64,000 nt of DNA from JAHRAW01 sp963693025 (GCA_963693025.1 OY843749.1:1612001-1676000), one strand, 5' to 3'; positions 17,822-28,099 are shown, counted from the stretch's first letter. Translations and numbers: made by a program. The notes: a model not told the origin generated them from the sequence alone.

Positions 17822-18586
17822 TTAAGTATCACAACCTTTAGCATTGTGAGTTTCAATAAGAAATATTGCCATAGAACCGGCAAGATTAACGGCTAATGTA
17901 GCATGTCTTGGAGCAGGCTTAACTCGATTTGTTCCTTTCCCGTGAGCATCACCAAGCTCATTTCTTAATAAACCCAACCCGTTCACAACGCTAGAACACC
18001 CTCCCAAAATTTGTTTAAATATCGTTTCGGTATGTTGGTCAGGGGTAAGGTTTAATTCTTTTGAAACATCCTTGTAAAGTTGTGATAATGTAGCACTGCT
18101 TGTATAAGAAATATTTCTTTGGTCGGCTATAAACTTGCAGGTGCTTTCCAAAACCGTCCGGGCGATTGTAATAGCCCCATCGGGATCAGTTTTTATTCTA
18201 TCCAATCCTTTTTGAATTTCACGATGAATCGTATTTTCTCCATAAATGGAAAGCTGTTTGCTTGATAGTGATTTTGAAATTGAGTTTTCTTCTCTTGTTT
18301 CTATGTGATTCAATAGCGTCGAAAACTCTTCCCAAATAAACTCTCTCCTGTCTGCATATGTGCCGTATGCATATTTTATGAAACTCCAAAATTGATGTAA
18401 ATCCCTTTTTGTTCTAACGAAAGAAGGTAGCAAGTCGGTATATTCCGGGTGCTTGTTGAAGTAGTTTCTAAGTTTTTTATATTCTGAATCATCTGCAGTT
18501 CCTCCTGTTGATTGACTAATCATCATATTTTGCAAATACTCCGCTTTCTCCAAATCATTTTTCAAATCAAAATCAACACTGAACAT
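17822..18586 (-). CDS. Abortive infection-like protein (Abi_C type)
   Basis: A protein of 254 residues (269 if the start at 18631 is used). The C-terminal half, from GLDRIKTDPDGAITIARTVLES through GLLRNELGDAHGKG to the end, fits my memory of the Abi_C domain found in phage-abortive infection proteins. The sequence is markedly AT-rich against its neighbours, pointing to transfer. It stands alone between a dehydrogenase and Sel1-repeat genes. The defence role is inferred from the domain name and context. Confidence 0.7.
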   Translation of the reverse strand: MFSVDFDLKNDLEKAEYLQNMMISQSTGGTADDSEYKKLRNYFNKHPEYTDLLPSFVRTKRDLHQFWSFIKYAYGTYADRREFIWEEFSTLLNHIETREENSISKSLSSKQLSIYGENTIHREIQKGLDRIKTDPDGAITIARTVLESTCKFIADQRNISYTSSATLSQLYKDVSKELNLTPDQHTETIFKQILGGCSSVVNGLGLLRNELGDAHGKGTNRVKPAPRHATLAVNLAGSMAIFLIETHNAKGCDT

Positions 18587-18659
18587 GGGGTATTCCTTAA
18601 CAAATAAATTTTCAATATGTTTAATCGTCAAAAATCGCCCGATAGGTGGACGGTTGGAT

Positions 18660-19931
18660 TTATTGGTCGGCAGTGTTTTGATGCGCCTGAAGCCATTGGG
18701 CGGCTTGTTTTTGCGCTTCGGCGATTTGTTCGAGTGTCATCTGTTTTTCCAGTCTGTCGAGTATTCCTCTTACTAGTTCGTATCCTTTCGCATCCTCCAT
18801 GCTAGGCCATTTCGCAACAGCTAGGCTAATCCATTTATAAGCATCTATGTAATTTTTTGGCACACCTGTGCCTGCGTAATACATTAGGCCGATCTTGGAT
18901 TGCGCATTAGCGTTGCCTTGTTCGGCGGCTTTACGATACCAGTGCATGGCTTGCACATAATTCTTTGGTACGCCTTTGCCATTGTGATACATCCATCCAA
19001 GACTGGATTGCGCCGATGCATCACCTTGTTCGGCGGCTTTACGCCACCAGTGCATGGCTTGCACATAGTCTTTTGGTACGCCTTTGCCTTCGCTATACAT
19101 AAAGCCGAGACCGGATTGTGCATTAGCGTTGCCTTGTTCGGCAGCTTTGCGATACCAGTGTACTGCTTGTACATCATCTTTTACTACGCTTTTGCCATTG
19201 CGATACATCCAGCCGAGATTGGATTGCGCTGATGCATCACCTTGTTCGGCGGATTTGCGCCACCAGTGCACGGCTTGCATATCATCTTTTGCCACGCCAT
19301 CACCGAAATGATACGCCGAGCCGAGCATAGTTTGCGCCACCGCGTCACCTTGTTCGGCAGCCTTGCGATACCAGTGCACGGCTTGCACATAATCTTTTGG
19401 TACACCTTTGCCTTTGCCATACAGAACGCCAAGAGTTCTTTGTGCCCGTGCGTAGCCCTGTTCGGCAGATTTGCGATACCAGTGCACGGCCTGCACATCA
19501 TCTTTTGGCACACTCTCGCCGTGGAAATACGCCCAACCGAGGCCGTCTTGCGCCGTCCTATTGCCCTGTTCGGCGGCTTTGCGCCACCAGTGCACGGCTT
19601 GCACATAATCTTTTGGTACGCCTTTGCCATTGCGATACATCCAGCCGAGACTGGATTGCGCCGATGCAAGACCCTGTTCGGCGGCTCTGCGATACCAGTG
19701 TACGGCTTGCACATAATCTTTCGGTATGCTTTCGCTTCCTCTATACAGCAGAAAGCCGAGACTATATTGTGCCACCATATTGCCCTGTTCAGCAAGCGGC
19801 AAACATAACTGATATGCGGTTTCCGTGTCACCACTGATCGTAACCGTTAGGCAGTCAGTCGCGTCATCCTGCGCCCATGCGGAAAGCGTCGCCGCGCAAC
19901 AAAGCGCGAAGAAAGCCATGCGAAGTTTCAT
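18660..19931 (-). CDS. Secreted Sel1-repeat protein
   Basis: A 423-residue protein with signal peptide (MKLRMAFFALCCAATLSAWA) and about nine Sel1 repeats of 36 residues, each with the core AEQGxAxAQxxLGxMYxxGxGVPKDYVQAVHW-like pattern. The repeats are very similar at DNA level (108-bp period), which favours unequal recombination. Sel1 proteins are helical solenoid scaffolds, some of which modulate signalling or host interaction. A second, shorter Sel1 gene lies just upstream. Confidence 0.9.
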   Translation of the reverse strand: MKLRMAFFALCCAATLSAWAQDDATDCLTVTISGDTETAYQLCLPLAEQGNMVAQYSLGFLLYRGSESIPKDYVQAVHWYRRAAEQGLASAQSSLGWMYRNGKGVPKDYVQAVHWWRKAAEQGNRTAQDGLGWAYFHGESVPKDDVQAVHWYRKSAEQGYARAQRTLGVLYGKGKGVPKDYVQAVHWYRKAAEQGDAVAQTMLGSAYHFGDGVAKDDMQAVHWWRKSAEQGDASAQSNLGWMYRNGKSVVKDDVQAVHWYRKAAEQGNANAQSGLGFMYSEGKGVPKDYVQAMHWWRKAAEQGDASAQSSLGWMYHNGKGVPKNYVQAMHWYRKAAEQGNANAQSKIGLMYYAGTGVPKNYIDAYKWISLAVAKWPSMEDAKGYELVRGILDRLEKQMTLEQIAEAQKQAAQWLQAHQNTADQ

Positions 19932-19939
19932 GTTTATGA

Positions 19940-20488
19940 TTATTGCTCGACGGCTTCCTGATTCTCTCGATGCGACTCAGCGGTTTGTTTTTGCGCTTCG
20001 GTGATTTGCTTTGGCGACATAGATGTTTCCAGTTCGTAGAGCGTTTGGTTTGCCGCTCCTGCTCCTGCATGAAGCCTTCCCTTCCCTTTTTGCATGGCGA
20101 CCATGCTAATCAATTTATATCCCTCTATAACATCTTTCGGTACACCTCTGCCGTAAGCATACATCAAGCCGAGGTGGTGTTGCGCCGCCACATCGCCCTG
20201 TTCAGCGGCCTTGCGATACCAGCACACGGCTTGTGCGTAATTTCTTGGTGTCCCCTTGCCCTTGTCAGACATAGAACCGAGAAAGAATTGTGCCGTCACA
20301 TGATCCTGCTCGGCGGCTTTGCGAAACCACTGCATGGCCTTCTCATAATCTTTTGATGCGCCTTCGCCATTGTGATACCTCATGCCGAGTTCGAATTGCG
20401 CATCTGCATCGCCTTGTGTGGCACGAAATTCTGTGTCGTCAGGTTCTGTGTCTGTAGGTTTTATATCGAAAAAACTTGGAAAGCTCAT
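19940..20488 (-). CDS. Cytosolic Sel1-repeat protein
   Basis: A 182-residue protein with about three Sel1 repeats (residues 25-135) and no signal peptide. ATG 20488 (MSFPSFFDIKPTD) is preferred over an upstream frame. Its C-terminal MSPKQITEAQKQTAE resembles the end of the larger neighbour (MTLEQIAEAQKQAAQ), so the two arose by duplication, one secreted and one not. The gene is nine bases upstream of the larger copy. Confidence 0.85.
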   Translation of the reverse strand: MSFPSFFDIKPTDTEPDDTEFRATQGDADAQFELGMRYHNGEGASKDYEKAMQWFRKAAEQDHVTAQFFLGSMSDKGKGTPRNYAQAVCWYRKAAEQGDVAAQHHLGLMYAYGRGVPKDVIEGYKLISMVAMQKGKGRLHAGAGAANQTLYELETSMSPKQITEAQKQTAESHRENQEAVEQ

Positions 20489-20542
20489 AATGGTTTTTCT
20501 GAAAATGATTGTCAAAAGGGCGGGAATCAGGCGGGGATTTTA

Positions 20543-21655
20543 CTATTCCCCGTCGCTAAGGTCAATCCCCTCACCCCGCTCAACCTTCCGCATCATCACC
20601 AACGCCAGCAACAGAAATGCGGCGAGGGGTAGGGTGGCGCCGAGTAGGGGGGGGAGGGCGTGGGCGAGGGTGATGTAGCCGAAGCCTTTGTTGGCGGCGT
20701 GGAAGCCGAGGCCGAGCATGACGCCGGTGAACAGGCTGCGCCCGAGGGTGCCGGCGCGGATGTTGACGAATGCGAACGGGATTGCCAGCGCGACCATGAC
20801 GGCGGTGGACAATGGCAGCATCAGTTTATTCCAGAACGCCAATTCATAGGGCTCGGTTTGCTGCCGGTTTTCCGCAAGGTGGCGAATGTAACGGCGCAAC
20901 TGCCACAGCGACAACTGGTCGGGCTGCAACAGAAACACCGATAAAATTTGCGGGGTCACGCCCGACTCCCAGCGCGCCGATTCCAACTGCGACGTCTCGG
21001 CGTCGCCACCGCCATCGCCGTCGAAATTAAAACGAGTTTGTTTTATATCGTTGAGCGTCCAGTGGTCGTTTTCAAAGTAGCCGTCCGCGGCAAACACCAT
21101 CTCGCGCAGTCGGTTGTCCGGGTCGAATTTGAATAGTTTGATTCTTCGCAAGGTGAGGTCCGGCAGCACTTCGCCGACGTTGACATAGGTGCCGGCGTCG
21201 CGCATCCATAACCCGAAATTGGTTTGCTGTTTGATGTTCTGTTGCAGCGCTTCGGCGCGGCCACGTTGCGCTCGGATTTCGCTTTTCGGCGCAACCAACT
21301 CGCCGATCAGCACGGCGGCGATGACGAACAACGCGCCCGTCTTGAGCGCCGACGCCGCGATCTGCAACACCGACACGCCGCTCGCCCGCAGCACGACCAA
21401 CTCGGAATCATTGGCGAGCAGCGACAAGCCGATGATGGCGCCGAGCAAGGCAGCCATCGGGAACAATTCGTACACGGTGCGCGGAATCGTCAGGACAATG
21501 TAGGCAAGCGCGTCGAGCAAATCGTAACGACCCCTGCCGAGGTCGCCCAACTGGTCGAGGAAGTTGACGAAGGTGAACAAGCCCAGCAACACCAGCAGCG
21601 CAATCAGCGTGTATTGCAGGATGATCGCGCCGAGATAACGGTCGAGCAGACGCAT
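20543..21655 (-). CDS. lptG: LPS export permease LptG
   Basis: A 370-residue inner-membrane permease of the LptB2FG lipopolysaccharide exporter: N-terminal helix pair (LDRYLGAIILQYTL), a periplasmic beta-jellyroll-like middle and three C-terminal helices. ATG 21655 overlaps the lptF stop (ATGA), the usual arrangement. Family length is about 360. Confidence 0.92.
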   Translation of the reverse strand: MRLLDRYLGAIILQYTLIALLVLLGLFTFVNFLDQLGDLGRGRYDLLDALAYIVLTIPRTVYELFPMAALLGAIIGLSLLANDSELVVLRASGVSVLQIAASALKTGALFVIAAVLIGELVAPKSEIRAQRGRAEALQQNIKQQTNFGLWMRDAGTYVNVGEVLPDLTLRRIKLFKFDPDNRLREMVFAADGYFENDHWTLNDIKQTRFNFDGDGGGDAETSQLESARWESGVTPQILSVFLLQPDQLSLWQLRRYIRHLAENRQQTEPYELAFWNKLMLPLSTAVMVALAIPFAFVNIRAGTLGRSLFTGVMLGLGFHAANKGFGYITLAHALPPLLGATLPLAAFLLLALVMMRKVERGEGIDLSDGE

Positions 21656-22743
21656 CACGCGGACAGCCCCGGCAACAGCCGTTTGTTGAGGTTGCGTCGG
21701 CGCAGCAGGCAGAGCGCGAGGCCGAAGAAGACTAGGTGAACCACCCACAGCGCGAGGTGCGGCTCGACCACCCCGCGGCGAATCAGGGCGACGCCGAAAC
21801 CGAGCACGTTGGAATAGGCGAAATACACCAGCAGCGCCGGCAACATTCCGGGGAAGCGGTTTTTGCGGTAGGTGATGGATGAAAACGCGAGCGCAAAAAT
21901 CATCAGCACCGGCAACATAATCACCTTGGCGATGCGCCAGTGAAACTCGCCGATGGCGGCGGCGTGATTTTCGTTTAGCAATGACAGCGTCGGCATGGCT
22001 TTGACCGGCAGGGTGTAATCACCCCGCGGGCGCTGCTCCAGCCGCAGTCGGTAGATGCCGAAATCAAGCACCGCGTATTCGGCAACGCCGGCGGCGCCGC
22101 GATAGCGCGTGCCGTTTTCCAAAACCAGAAAATCGGCGCCGGTTTTTTCATCGACGATTTTGCGCCCGACATCCGCCACCACCACGCTATCCTCCGTTGC
22201 CGCCCCGCCGTCATACACGAACAAGTTGCGGAAGTCGCCGCTTTCGCGGTCGTAACTTTCGATGAAATAGACGCGCTTGCCGTCGCGGGTTTCGGTGAAC
22301 ACGCCGGGGATGACGCCGAGAATGTCGGCGCGCTGGCGCAACTCCTGCGTCAGCGCGCGCGACGCCTCGGCGGACAGCGGCGACAGATAGAAAGAAAACA
22401 ACGCCGCGATGGCGCCGACCACCGCAAAGAGCGTCAGCGCCGGTTTGAGGAATTGCGTCATGCCGATGCCGCAGGCGCTAATCACCGTCAACTCGTTGTC
22501 CCGAATCCACCGCCCCATGACCAGCAGCGTGGCGATATACAACACCAGCGGCGCCAGAATATCGAGGTAGGTGATGGTTTTCAGCAGCAGCAACAACAAC
22601 ACGCTGCCCGGCGGAATGTCGCCCTCGGCGGCTTGGCGCAGGAAGCCCATCAGCCGCACCGTGAGGAATACTGAAAGCAGCACGGCGCTGACGACGCCGC
22701 AAGCCTGCAACACTTCGCGGATGAAGGCGCGGTGGATGATCAT
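21655..22743 (-). CDS. lptF: LPS export permease LptF
   Basis: A 362-residue partner permease of LptG: MIIHRAFIREVLQ start, N-terminal helices, a periplasmic domain and C-terminal helices beginning at ITYRKNRFPGMLPALLVYFAY. The divergent neighbour is pepA, the arrangement found in many gammaproteobacteria. Start 22743 is chosen because MIIxR is the usual LptF beginning. Confidence 0.93.
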   Translation of the reverse strand: MIIHRAFIREVLQACGVVSAVLLSVFLTVRLMGFLRQAAEGDIPPGSVLLLLLLKTITYLDILAPLVLYIATLLVMGRWIRDNELTVISACGIGMTQFLKPALTLFAVVGAIAALFSFYLSPLSAEASRALTQELRQRADILGVIPGVFTETRDGKRVYFIESYDRESGDFRNLFVYDGGAATEDSVVVADVGRKIVDEKTGADFLVLENGTRYRGAAGVAEYAVLDFGIYRLRLEQRPRGDYTLPVKAMPTLSLLNENHAAAIGEFHWRIAKVIMLPVLMIFALAFSSITYRKNRFPGMLPALLVYFAYSNVLGFGVALIRRGVVEPHLALWVVHLVFFGLALCLLRRRNLNKRLLPGLSA

Positions 22744-22931
22744 GCCGCCGCCGCGCCCGGCGGACGTGCGCGCGCGCATCGAAGCATGCGCCAGTTCGCC
22801 GCCGCCCTGTTATAATCGGCGCGGGCGAGGTGAGCGACCGTTGCATCGACCGCAATAGCGGCTGGCGGCGGTGGAATCATCATCCCCTAAGTGTACTCAA
22901 AATTTTCGCATTTTCCGCATTGGGAGAGACC

Positions 22932-24419
22932 ATGGAATTTTCAGCAAAAACCGCCGACGCCGTCACCCTGACATCCGGCTGCCTGGTGGTCGGCGTATTC
23001 AAAGCCAAAACCCCCGCACTGACCGCCGCCGCCGCGCGCATCGACCGGGCGACCAAGAAACAACTCAGCGCCGTGCTTGGCGACGGCGGCTTGGACGGCG
23101 GCATCGGCGGCGCGCAAATGTTGTATAACCCGCCCGGCGTCAAAGCCAGCCGGGTATTGCTGCTCGGCTTGGGCGCAAAGGGCGATTTTAACGCATCCGC
23201 GGTGCGCCGCGTGGCGCGCGTGGCGGCGGCGTTCATCAACGGGCGCGGCATCGGCTCCGCCGACCTATGCCTGCCGGAAACGGGCGGCGACCCAACCGAC
23301 AGCCGCCGCCAGGCCCGCAACTGGGTCGAGGGAATGGAAGACGCGCTGTATCGTTTCGACCAAACCAAGAGCGGCGCGAAAAAGCCGCTCAAACTCAAGC
23401 GCGTCTCGTTGCTCTGCGAGCGCGCGCAACTGGGCGGCGTCAAGCGCGGATTGCGCGAGGGCGCGGCGGTCGCCGCCGGCGTCAGATTGGCGCGCGACTA
23501 CGCCAACCTGCCGGGCAACATTTGCACGCCGTCGTTCCTCGCCGCGCAAGCCCGAAGCATGGGCAAGCGCCTCGGGCTCAAAACCACCATACTCAGCGAG
23601 GCGGAAATGAAGCGGCACAAGATGGGCTCGCTGCTGTCGGTGTCGCGCGGCAGCCGCGAGCCTGCCAAACTCATCGTGATGGAATACAGGGGCGGCAAAC
23701 GCGGCGCGCCGCCGGTGGCGCTGGTCGGCAAGGGGCTGACCTTTGACGCCGGCGGGATTTCGATCAAGCCGTCCGCCGCGATGGACGAGATGAAATACGA
23801 CATGTGCGGCGGCGCGAGCGTGTTCGGCGCGCTGCAGGCGGCGGCCCAATTGCAACTCAAAATCAACCTCGTCGGCATCGTGCCGAGCAGCGAGAACCTG
23901 CCCGACGGCGCCGCCAACAAACCGGGCGACATCGTCACCAGCATGGCGGGCGCCACCATCGAGATTCTCAACACCGACGCCGAAGGGCGGCTGATTTTAT
24001 GCGATGCGCTGACCTATGCCGAGCGTTTCAAGCCGGCGGCGGTGGTCGATATTGCGACCCTGACCGGCGCCTGCGCGGTCGCGCTCGGCGAGCACGCGAG
24101 CGGACTGTTCAGCGACTGCGACAAACTCGCCGACGAGTTGCTGACCGCCGGCGAAGCGAGCGGCGACCGCGCGTGGCGGTTGCCGGTGTGGGACGACTAT
24201 AAAAAGCAACTGGACAGCAAATTCGCCGACCTCGCCAACATCGGCGGGCGCTACGCCGGGGCGGTCACCGCCGCCTGCTTCCTCAAACACTTCACCGCCA
24301 AATTCGACTGGGCGCACCTCGATGTTGCCGGCACCGCGTGGACTTCCGGCGCCGCCAAAGGCGCGACCGGTCGACCGGTGCCGTTGCTGGTTGAGTTTCT
24401 GCTGAACCGCGCCCGTTAA
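22932..24419 (+). CDS. pepA: Leucyl aminopeptidase (M17)
   Basis: A 495-residue cytosol aminopeptidase. The metal site motif NTDAEGRL is at about residue 346, and VGKGLTFDAGGISIKP with the metal-binding Lys and Asp precedes it. ATG 22932 has gggagag upstream. A TATAAT at 22811-22816 is a possible -10 with no good -35. In many gammaproteobacteria PepA also acts as a DNA-bending regulator. holC follows 31 bases later, then valS. Confidence 0.95.
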   Translation: MEFSAKTADAVTLTSGCLVVGVFKAKTPALTAAAARIDRATKKQLSAVLGDGGLDGGIGGAQMLYNPPGVKASRVLLLGLGAKGDFNASAVRRVARVAAAFINGRGIGSADLCLPETGGDPTDSRRQARNWVEGMEDALYRFDQTKSGAKKPLKLKRVSLLCERAQLGGVKRGLREGAAVAAGVRLARDYANLPGNICTPSFLAAQARSMGKRLGLKTTILSEAEMKRHKMGSLLSVSRGSREPAKLIVMEYRGGKRGAPPVALVGKGLTFDAGGISIKPSAAMDEMKYDMCGGASVFGALQAAAQLQLKINLVGIVPSSENLPDGAANKPGDIVTSMAGATIEILNTDAEGRLILCDALTYAERFKPAAVVDIATLTGACAVALGEHASGLFSDCDKLADELLTAGEASGDRAWRLPVWDDYKKQLDSKFADLANIGGRYAGAVTAACFLKHFTAKFDWAHLDVAGTAWTSGAAKGATGRPVPLLVEFLLNRAR

Positions 24420-24450
24420 CAAACCGCCGCTTTCAACAACCAACCATCCG

Positions 24451-24888
24451 ATGACGGCGCAGGTCGATTTTTATGTGCTGGCGGGCGCGGCGCAGGACGA
24501 CAAAGACCGCTACGCCTGCCGCATCGCGGGCCTCGCCCATAGCCGCGGGCTGACCGTGTATATGCAAACCGACGAGCCCGCGCACGCCGCCACCCTCGAC
24601 AAAACGCTATGGACGTTCGCGCAAAACAGTTTCGTGCCGCACGCGATTTACGATGGCGACGCCCACGACCCGGCGCGCTATCCGGTGCAAATCGGTTGCG
24701 CTGATGCACCCGACAACTGCCGCGACGTACTCATCTCACTCAAAAACGAAGCGCCAACAAACTACGCCCACTTCACCCGCGTGGTGGAATTGATTCTCAA
24801 CGACGACGCCGATAAAAAATCGGGGCGCGAGCGCTTTCGGTTTTACCGCGAACAAGGCGTCGAGCCGCAAACCCATACGGTTTCCTGA
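24451..24888 (+). CDS. holC: DNA polymerase III subunit chi
   Basis: A 145-residue chi subunit, which links the clamp loader to SSB. The conserved beginning VDFYVLAG, the DKTLWTFAQNSFVPH segment and the late FRFYREQG motif are present. Position between pepA and valS is the canonical gammaproteobacterial order. Confidence 0.93.
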   Translation: MTAQVDFYVLAGAAQDDKDRYACRIAGLAHSRGLTVYMQTDEPAHAATLDKTLWTFAQNSFVPHAIYDGDAHDPARYPVQIGCADAPDNCRDVLISLKNEAPTNYAHFTRVVELILNDDADKKSGRERFRFYREQGVEPQTHTVS

Positions 24889-24930
24889 TGTCCCCTTCTC
24901 CATCGCGCCGCCGGACGCCGCCACGCACGC

Positions 24931-27753
24931 ATGTCTCTGGATAAAGCCTACGACCCGCAGCGCATCGAATCGCGCTGGTATGAATTTTGGGAAAGCGAGG
25001 GGTATTTCGCGCCCGCCAATCCCGATGCGCCGCCTTACTGCATCATGATTCCGCCGCCGAATGTCACCGGCAATCTGCACATGGGGCATGCGTTTCAAGA
25101 CCTCATCATGGATGCGCTGATTCGCTATCACCGCATGCGCGGGCGCAACACGTTGTGGCAACCGGGCACCGACCACGCGGGTATCGCCACGCAGATGGTG
25201 GTCGAGCGCGCGCTCAACGCCGGCGGCGAAAATCGCCACGACTACGGGCGCGAAAAATTCATCGACAAGGTGTGGGAGTGGAAAGCGCAATTCGGCGGCG
25301 TGATTGCCGGGCAGTTGCGGCGCATGGGCGCGTCGCCGGACTGGGACAACGAGCGCTTCACGATGGACGAGGGCTTGAGCGACGCGGTCAAGCGCGTGTT
25401 CGTGCAACTCTACGACGACGGCATCATCTACCGCGGCAAGCGCCTGGTGAACTGGGACCCGGTGTTGCTGACGGCGGTGTCCGACCTTGAGGTGGTGAGC
25501 GAAGAGGAGCCGGGCACGATGTATTACGTGCGCTATCCGTTCGTGGACGACGAAGCCGGCGGCGTCGTCATCGGCACCACGCGCCCGGAGACGATTTTGG
25601 TGGACGGCGCGGTCGCGGTGCATCCCGACGATGCGCGTTTCAAGCCGCTGGTCGGCAAGCGCGTGTGGGTGCCGATGACCGAGCCGCGGCGCGCCATTGA
25701 AATCATCACCGACGAGTATGTCGAGTCCGACTTCGGCACCGGCTGCGTCAAAATCACCGCGGCGCACGACTTCAACGACTACGAAGTTCACATGCGCCAC
25801 CTCGACAAAAACATTCCGCTGATTGTGTTGTTCACGCCGGACGCGAAGATGAACGACAACGCGCCGAAAAAATATCGCGGCATGGACCGTTATGATGCGC
25901 GCAAACAAATCGTGCACGATTTGCGCGAGCAAAAATTGCTGGTCAAGGAAGCGCCGCACCGCTACAAACTGCCGCGCGGCGACCGCTCCGGCGCGGTGGT
26001 CGAGCCGATGCTGACCGACCAGTGGTATGTCGACCTGACTCGCGAGACGCTGCCCGATGGCCGCCCCGGCGGCAAGGCGAAAATCATCGACCCGGCGATT
26101 GAAGTGGTCGCCAACGGTCGCGTCAAGTTTGTGCCGGGCAACTGGAGCAAGACCTATTACCAGTGGCTTGAGAACGTCGAAGACTGGTGCATCTCCCGCC
26201 AAATCTGGTGGGGGCATCGCATCCCCGCGTGGTATGACGACGACGGCAACGTCTATGTGGGCTTGGACGAGGCGGCGGTGCGGGAAAAATATGCGCTGCC
26301 GGCGAGTTGCGCGCTGCGTCAGGACGAGGACGTGCTCGACACCTGGTTCAGTTCCGCGCTGTGGCCCTTTTCCACGCTCGGCTGGCCGCAAAAAACCGAG
26401 CGCCTGCAAACCTTCTACCCCACCAGCGTGCTGGTCACCGGCTTCGACATCATCTTCTTCTGGGTCGCGCGCATGATTATGATGGGCGTCAACTTCATGG
26501 GCGAAGTGCCGTTTCACCAGGTGTATATCCACGGCCTGGTGCGCGACGCCCACGGCCAGAAGATGTCCAAATCCAAAGGCAATGTACTCGACCCCATCGA
26601 CTTAATCGACGGCATCGAACTCGAGCCGCTGGTAAAAAAACGCACCAAAGGTTTGATGCGCCCGCAAGACGCCGACGGCATCGAAAAGCAGACGCGCAAA
26701 GATTTTCCGGACGGCATACCGCGCTTCGGCGCCGACGCCCTGCGCTTCACTTTCGCCGCGCTCGCTTCCACCGGCAGAGACATCAACTTCGACCTCGGGC
26801 GCACCGAGGGCTACCGAAATTTCTGCAACAAAATATGGAACGCCGCGCGCTTCGTGCTAATGAACACCGAAGGCAAAGACTGCGCGCAAGACGGCGGCGA
26901 AGTGGAGTTGTCGCTCGCCGACCGCTGGATAATCTCCACCTTGCAGCGCAGCGAGGATGCGGTCGGCAAAGCGATGGCGCATTACCGCTTCGACCATGTC
27001 GCCAAAGAAATCTATGAGTTAATCTGGAATCACTACTGCGACTGGTATGTCGAATTGTGCAAGCCAGCGCTCAACAACAAGGCAAGCAACGAAGCACAAC
27101 TGCGCGGCAGCCGGCGCACGCTGGTCGGCGTGATGGAAACCATGCTGCGCCTGGCGCATCCCATCATGCCCTTCATCACCGAAGAAATCTGGCAAGCGCT
27201 CGCGCCACTCGCAGGCAAACGCGCCCCCAGCATCATGACCCAACCCTACCCCCAACCCGACTCCGGCCAAATAGACGAAGCGGCGGAACGCGAAATGCAG
27301 CGCGTCATCGACATCGTGCCGGCAATCAGAAAACTACGCGGAGAAAACAACATCTCGCCGGCAATCACCCTCCCCGTCGCCATCGCCCCCGCCTCCCCCC
27401 AAAGCCCGCCACTAACCGACGACGCACTCATCTATATCAAAACCCTAGCCAAAACCGAGCCCTTGCAACCGGCAACATCCGGGCAACCGGAAGGCGCGAT
27501 GATACTCGCCGGCGAAATGCAAATCACGGTGTCGGTGGAAGGCTTGACGGATGTCGAAGGCGAGACCCAACGCATCAACAAGGAATTGCAGACGCTGGAA
27601 AAACTAATCGCGCGCAGTTCACAAAAACTGTCAAACCAAGATTTCATAAAAAAAGCGCCGGAGGCTGTGGTGCAAAAGGAACAGGCGCGGCTTGAGGAAT
27701 TGCAAGGCAAGCGCTCCAAACTTGAGGCGCAGTTGGAGAAATTAGAGGGGTAA
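24931..27753 (+). CDS. valS: Valyl-tRNA synthetase
   Basis: A 940-residue class I synthetase. HIGH-type motif HMGH (in NLHMGHAFQD) is near residue 50 and KMSKS (QKMSKSKGN) near residue 545. An editing domain lies between, and there is a C-terminal coiled-coil arm from about residue 865. Length fits the bacterial enzyme. The gene is followed by a cluster of palindromic repeats. Confidence 0.97.
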   Translation: MSLDKAYDPQRIESRWYEFWESEGYFAPANPDAPPYCIMIPPPNVTGNLHMGHAFQDLIMDALIRYHRMRGRNTLWQPGTDHAGIATQMVVERALNAGGENRHDYGREKFIDKVWEWKAQFGGVIAGQLRRMGASPDWDNERFTMDEGLSDAVKRVFVQLYDDGIIYRGKRLVNWDPVLLTAVSDLEVVSEEEPGTMYYVRYPFVDDEAGGVVIGTTRPETILVDGAVAVHPDDARFKPLVGKRVWVPMTEPRRAIEIITDEYVESDFGTGCVKITAAHDFNDYEVHMRHLDKNIPLIVLFTPDAKMNDNAPKKYRGMDRYDARKQIVHDLREQKLLVKEAPHRYKLPRGDRSGAVVEPMLTDQWYVDLTRETLPDGRPGGKAKIIDPAIEVVANGRVKFVPGNWSKTYYQWLENVEDWCISRQIWWGHRIPAWYDDDGNVYVGLDEAAVREKYALPASCALRQDEDVLDTWFSSALWPFSTLGWPQKTERLQTFYPTSVLVTGFDIIFFWVARMIMMGVNFMGEVPFHQVYIHGLVRDAHGQKMSKSKGNVLDPIDLIDGIELEPLVKKRTKGLMRPQDADGIEKQTRKDFPDGIPRFGADALRFTFAALASTGRDINFDLGRTEGYRNFCNKIWNAARFVLMNTEGKDCAQDGGEVELSLADRWIISTLQRSEDAVGKAMAHYRFDHVAKEIYELIWNHYCDWYVELCKPALNNKASNEAQLRGSRRTLVGVMETMLRLAHPIMPFITEEIWQALAPLAGKRAPSIMTQPYPQPDSGQIDEAAEREMQRVIDIVPAIRKLRGENNISPAITLPVAIAPASPQSPPLTDDALIYIKTLAKTEPLQPATSGQPEGAMILAGEMQITVSVEGLTDVEGETQRINKELQTLEKLIARSSQKLSNQDFIKKAPEAVVQKEQARLEELQGKRSKLEAQLEKLEG

Positions 27754-27810
27754 TAGTCTGCGCTATAATTTCCCTACTACTCGTCATTCACACAAAAACA
27801 ACCACCACTT

Positions 27811-27843
27811 CGTCACTCCCGAACGGTAGAAAACAGGGAGCCC
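27811..27843 (+). repeat. Solo end of palindromic element
   Basis: cgtcactcccgaacggtag plus the adjoining aaaacagggagccc resembles only the left end of the 200-bp element. Similar solo ends lie at 28062-28094, 30340-30370 and, reversed, 51361-51392, always next to a complete copy. They suggest repeated insertion or incomplete deletion at the same spots. Confidence 0.65.
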
Positions 27844-27852
27844 TCACCACTT

Positions 27853-28052
27853 CGTCATTCTCGAACGATAGAAAAATAGGGAGCGCCAGCGACCATATTT
27901 TTCATCGCCTTCGGGAATCTCCCTAAGGCTACCGCGAATTCCAACAAAGCCCGTGCCAACCTTAGGGAGATTCCCGAGGACGTAAGTGTCCGTAAGCCGC
28001 CGCTTAAAAGAAAAAGCGCGGCGGCAACGGACACTAACGCTCGAGAATGACG
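27853..28052 (+). repeat. 200-bp palindromic element, copy 2
   Basis: Exactly 200 bp from cgtcattctcga to tcgagaatgacg, with both internal inverted repeats intact. It lies 99 bases after valS. Together with the next copy it fills most of the 610-bp gap between valS and the lysR gene; I see no gene in that gap. Confidence 0.92.
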
Positions 28053-28099
28053 AGTTGTAGCCGTCATTCCCGAACGGTAGAAAATAGGGAGCCCAACTT

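Noticed and set aside
19084..19837. Plus-strand frames opposite the Sel1 gene
   Set aside because: They mirror the 108-bp Sel1 repeats on the other strand and have no independent support.
24736..26553. 605-residue minus-strand frame opposite valS
   Set aside because: Antisense frame caused by codon bias in valS; valS itself is unambiguous.
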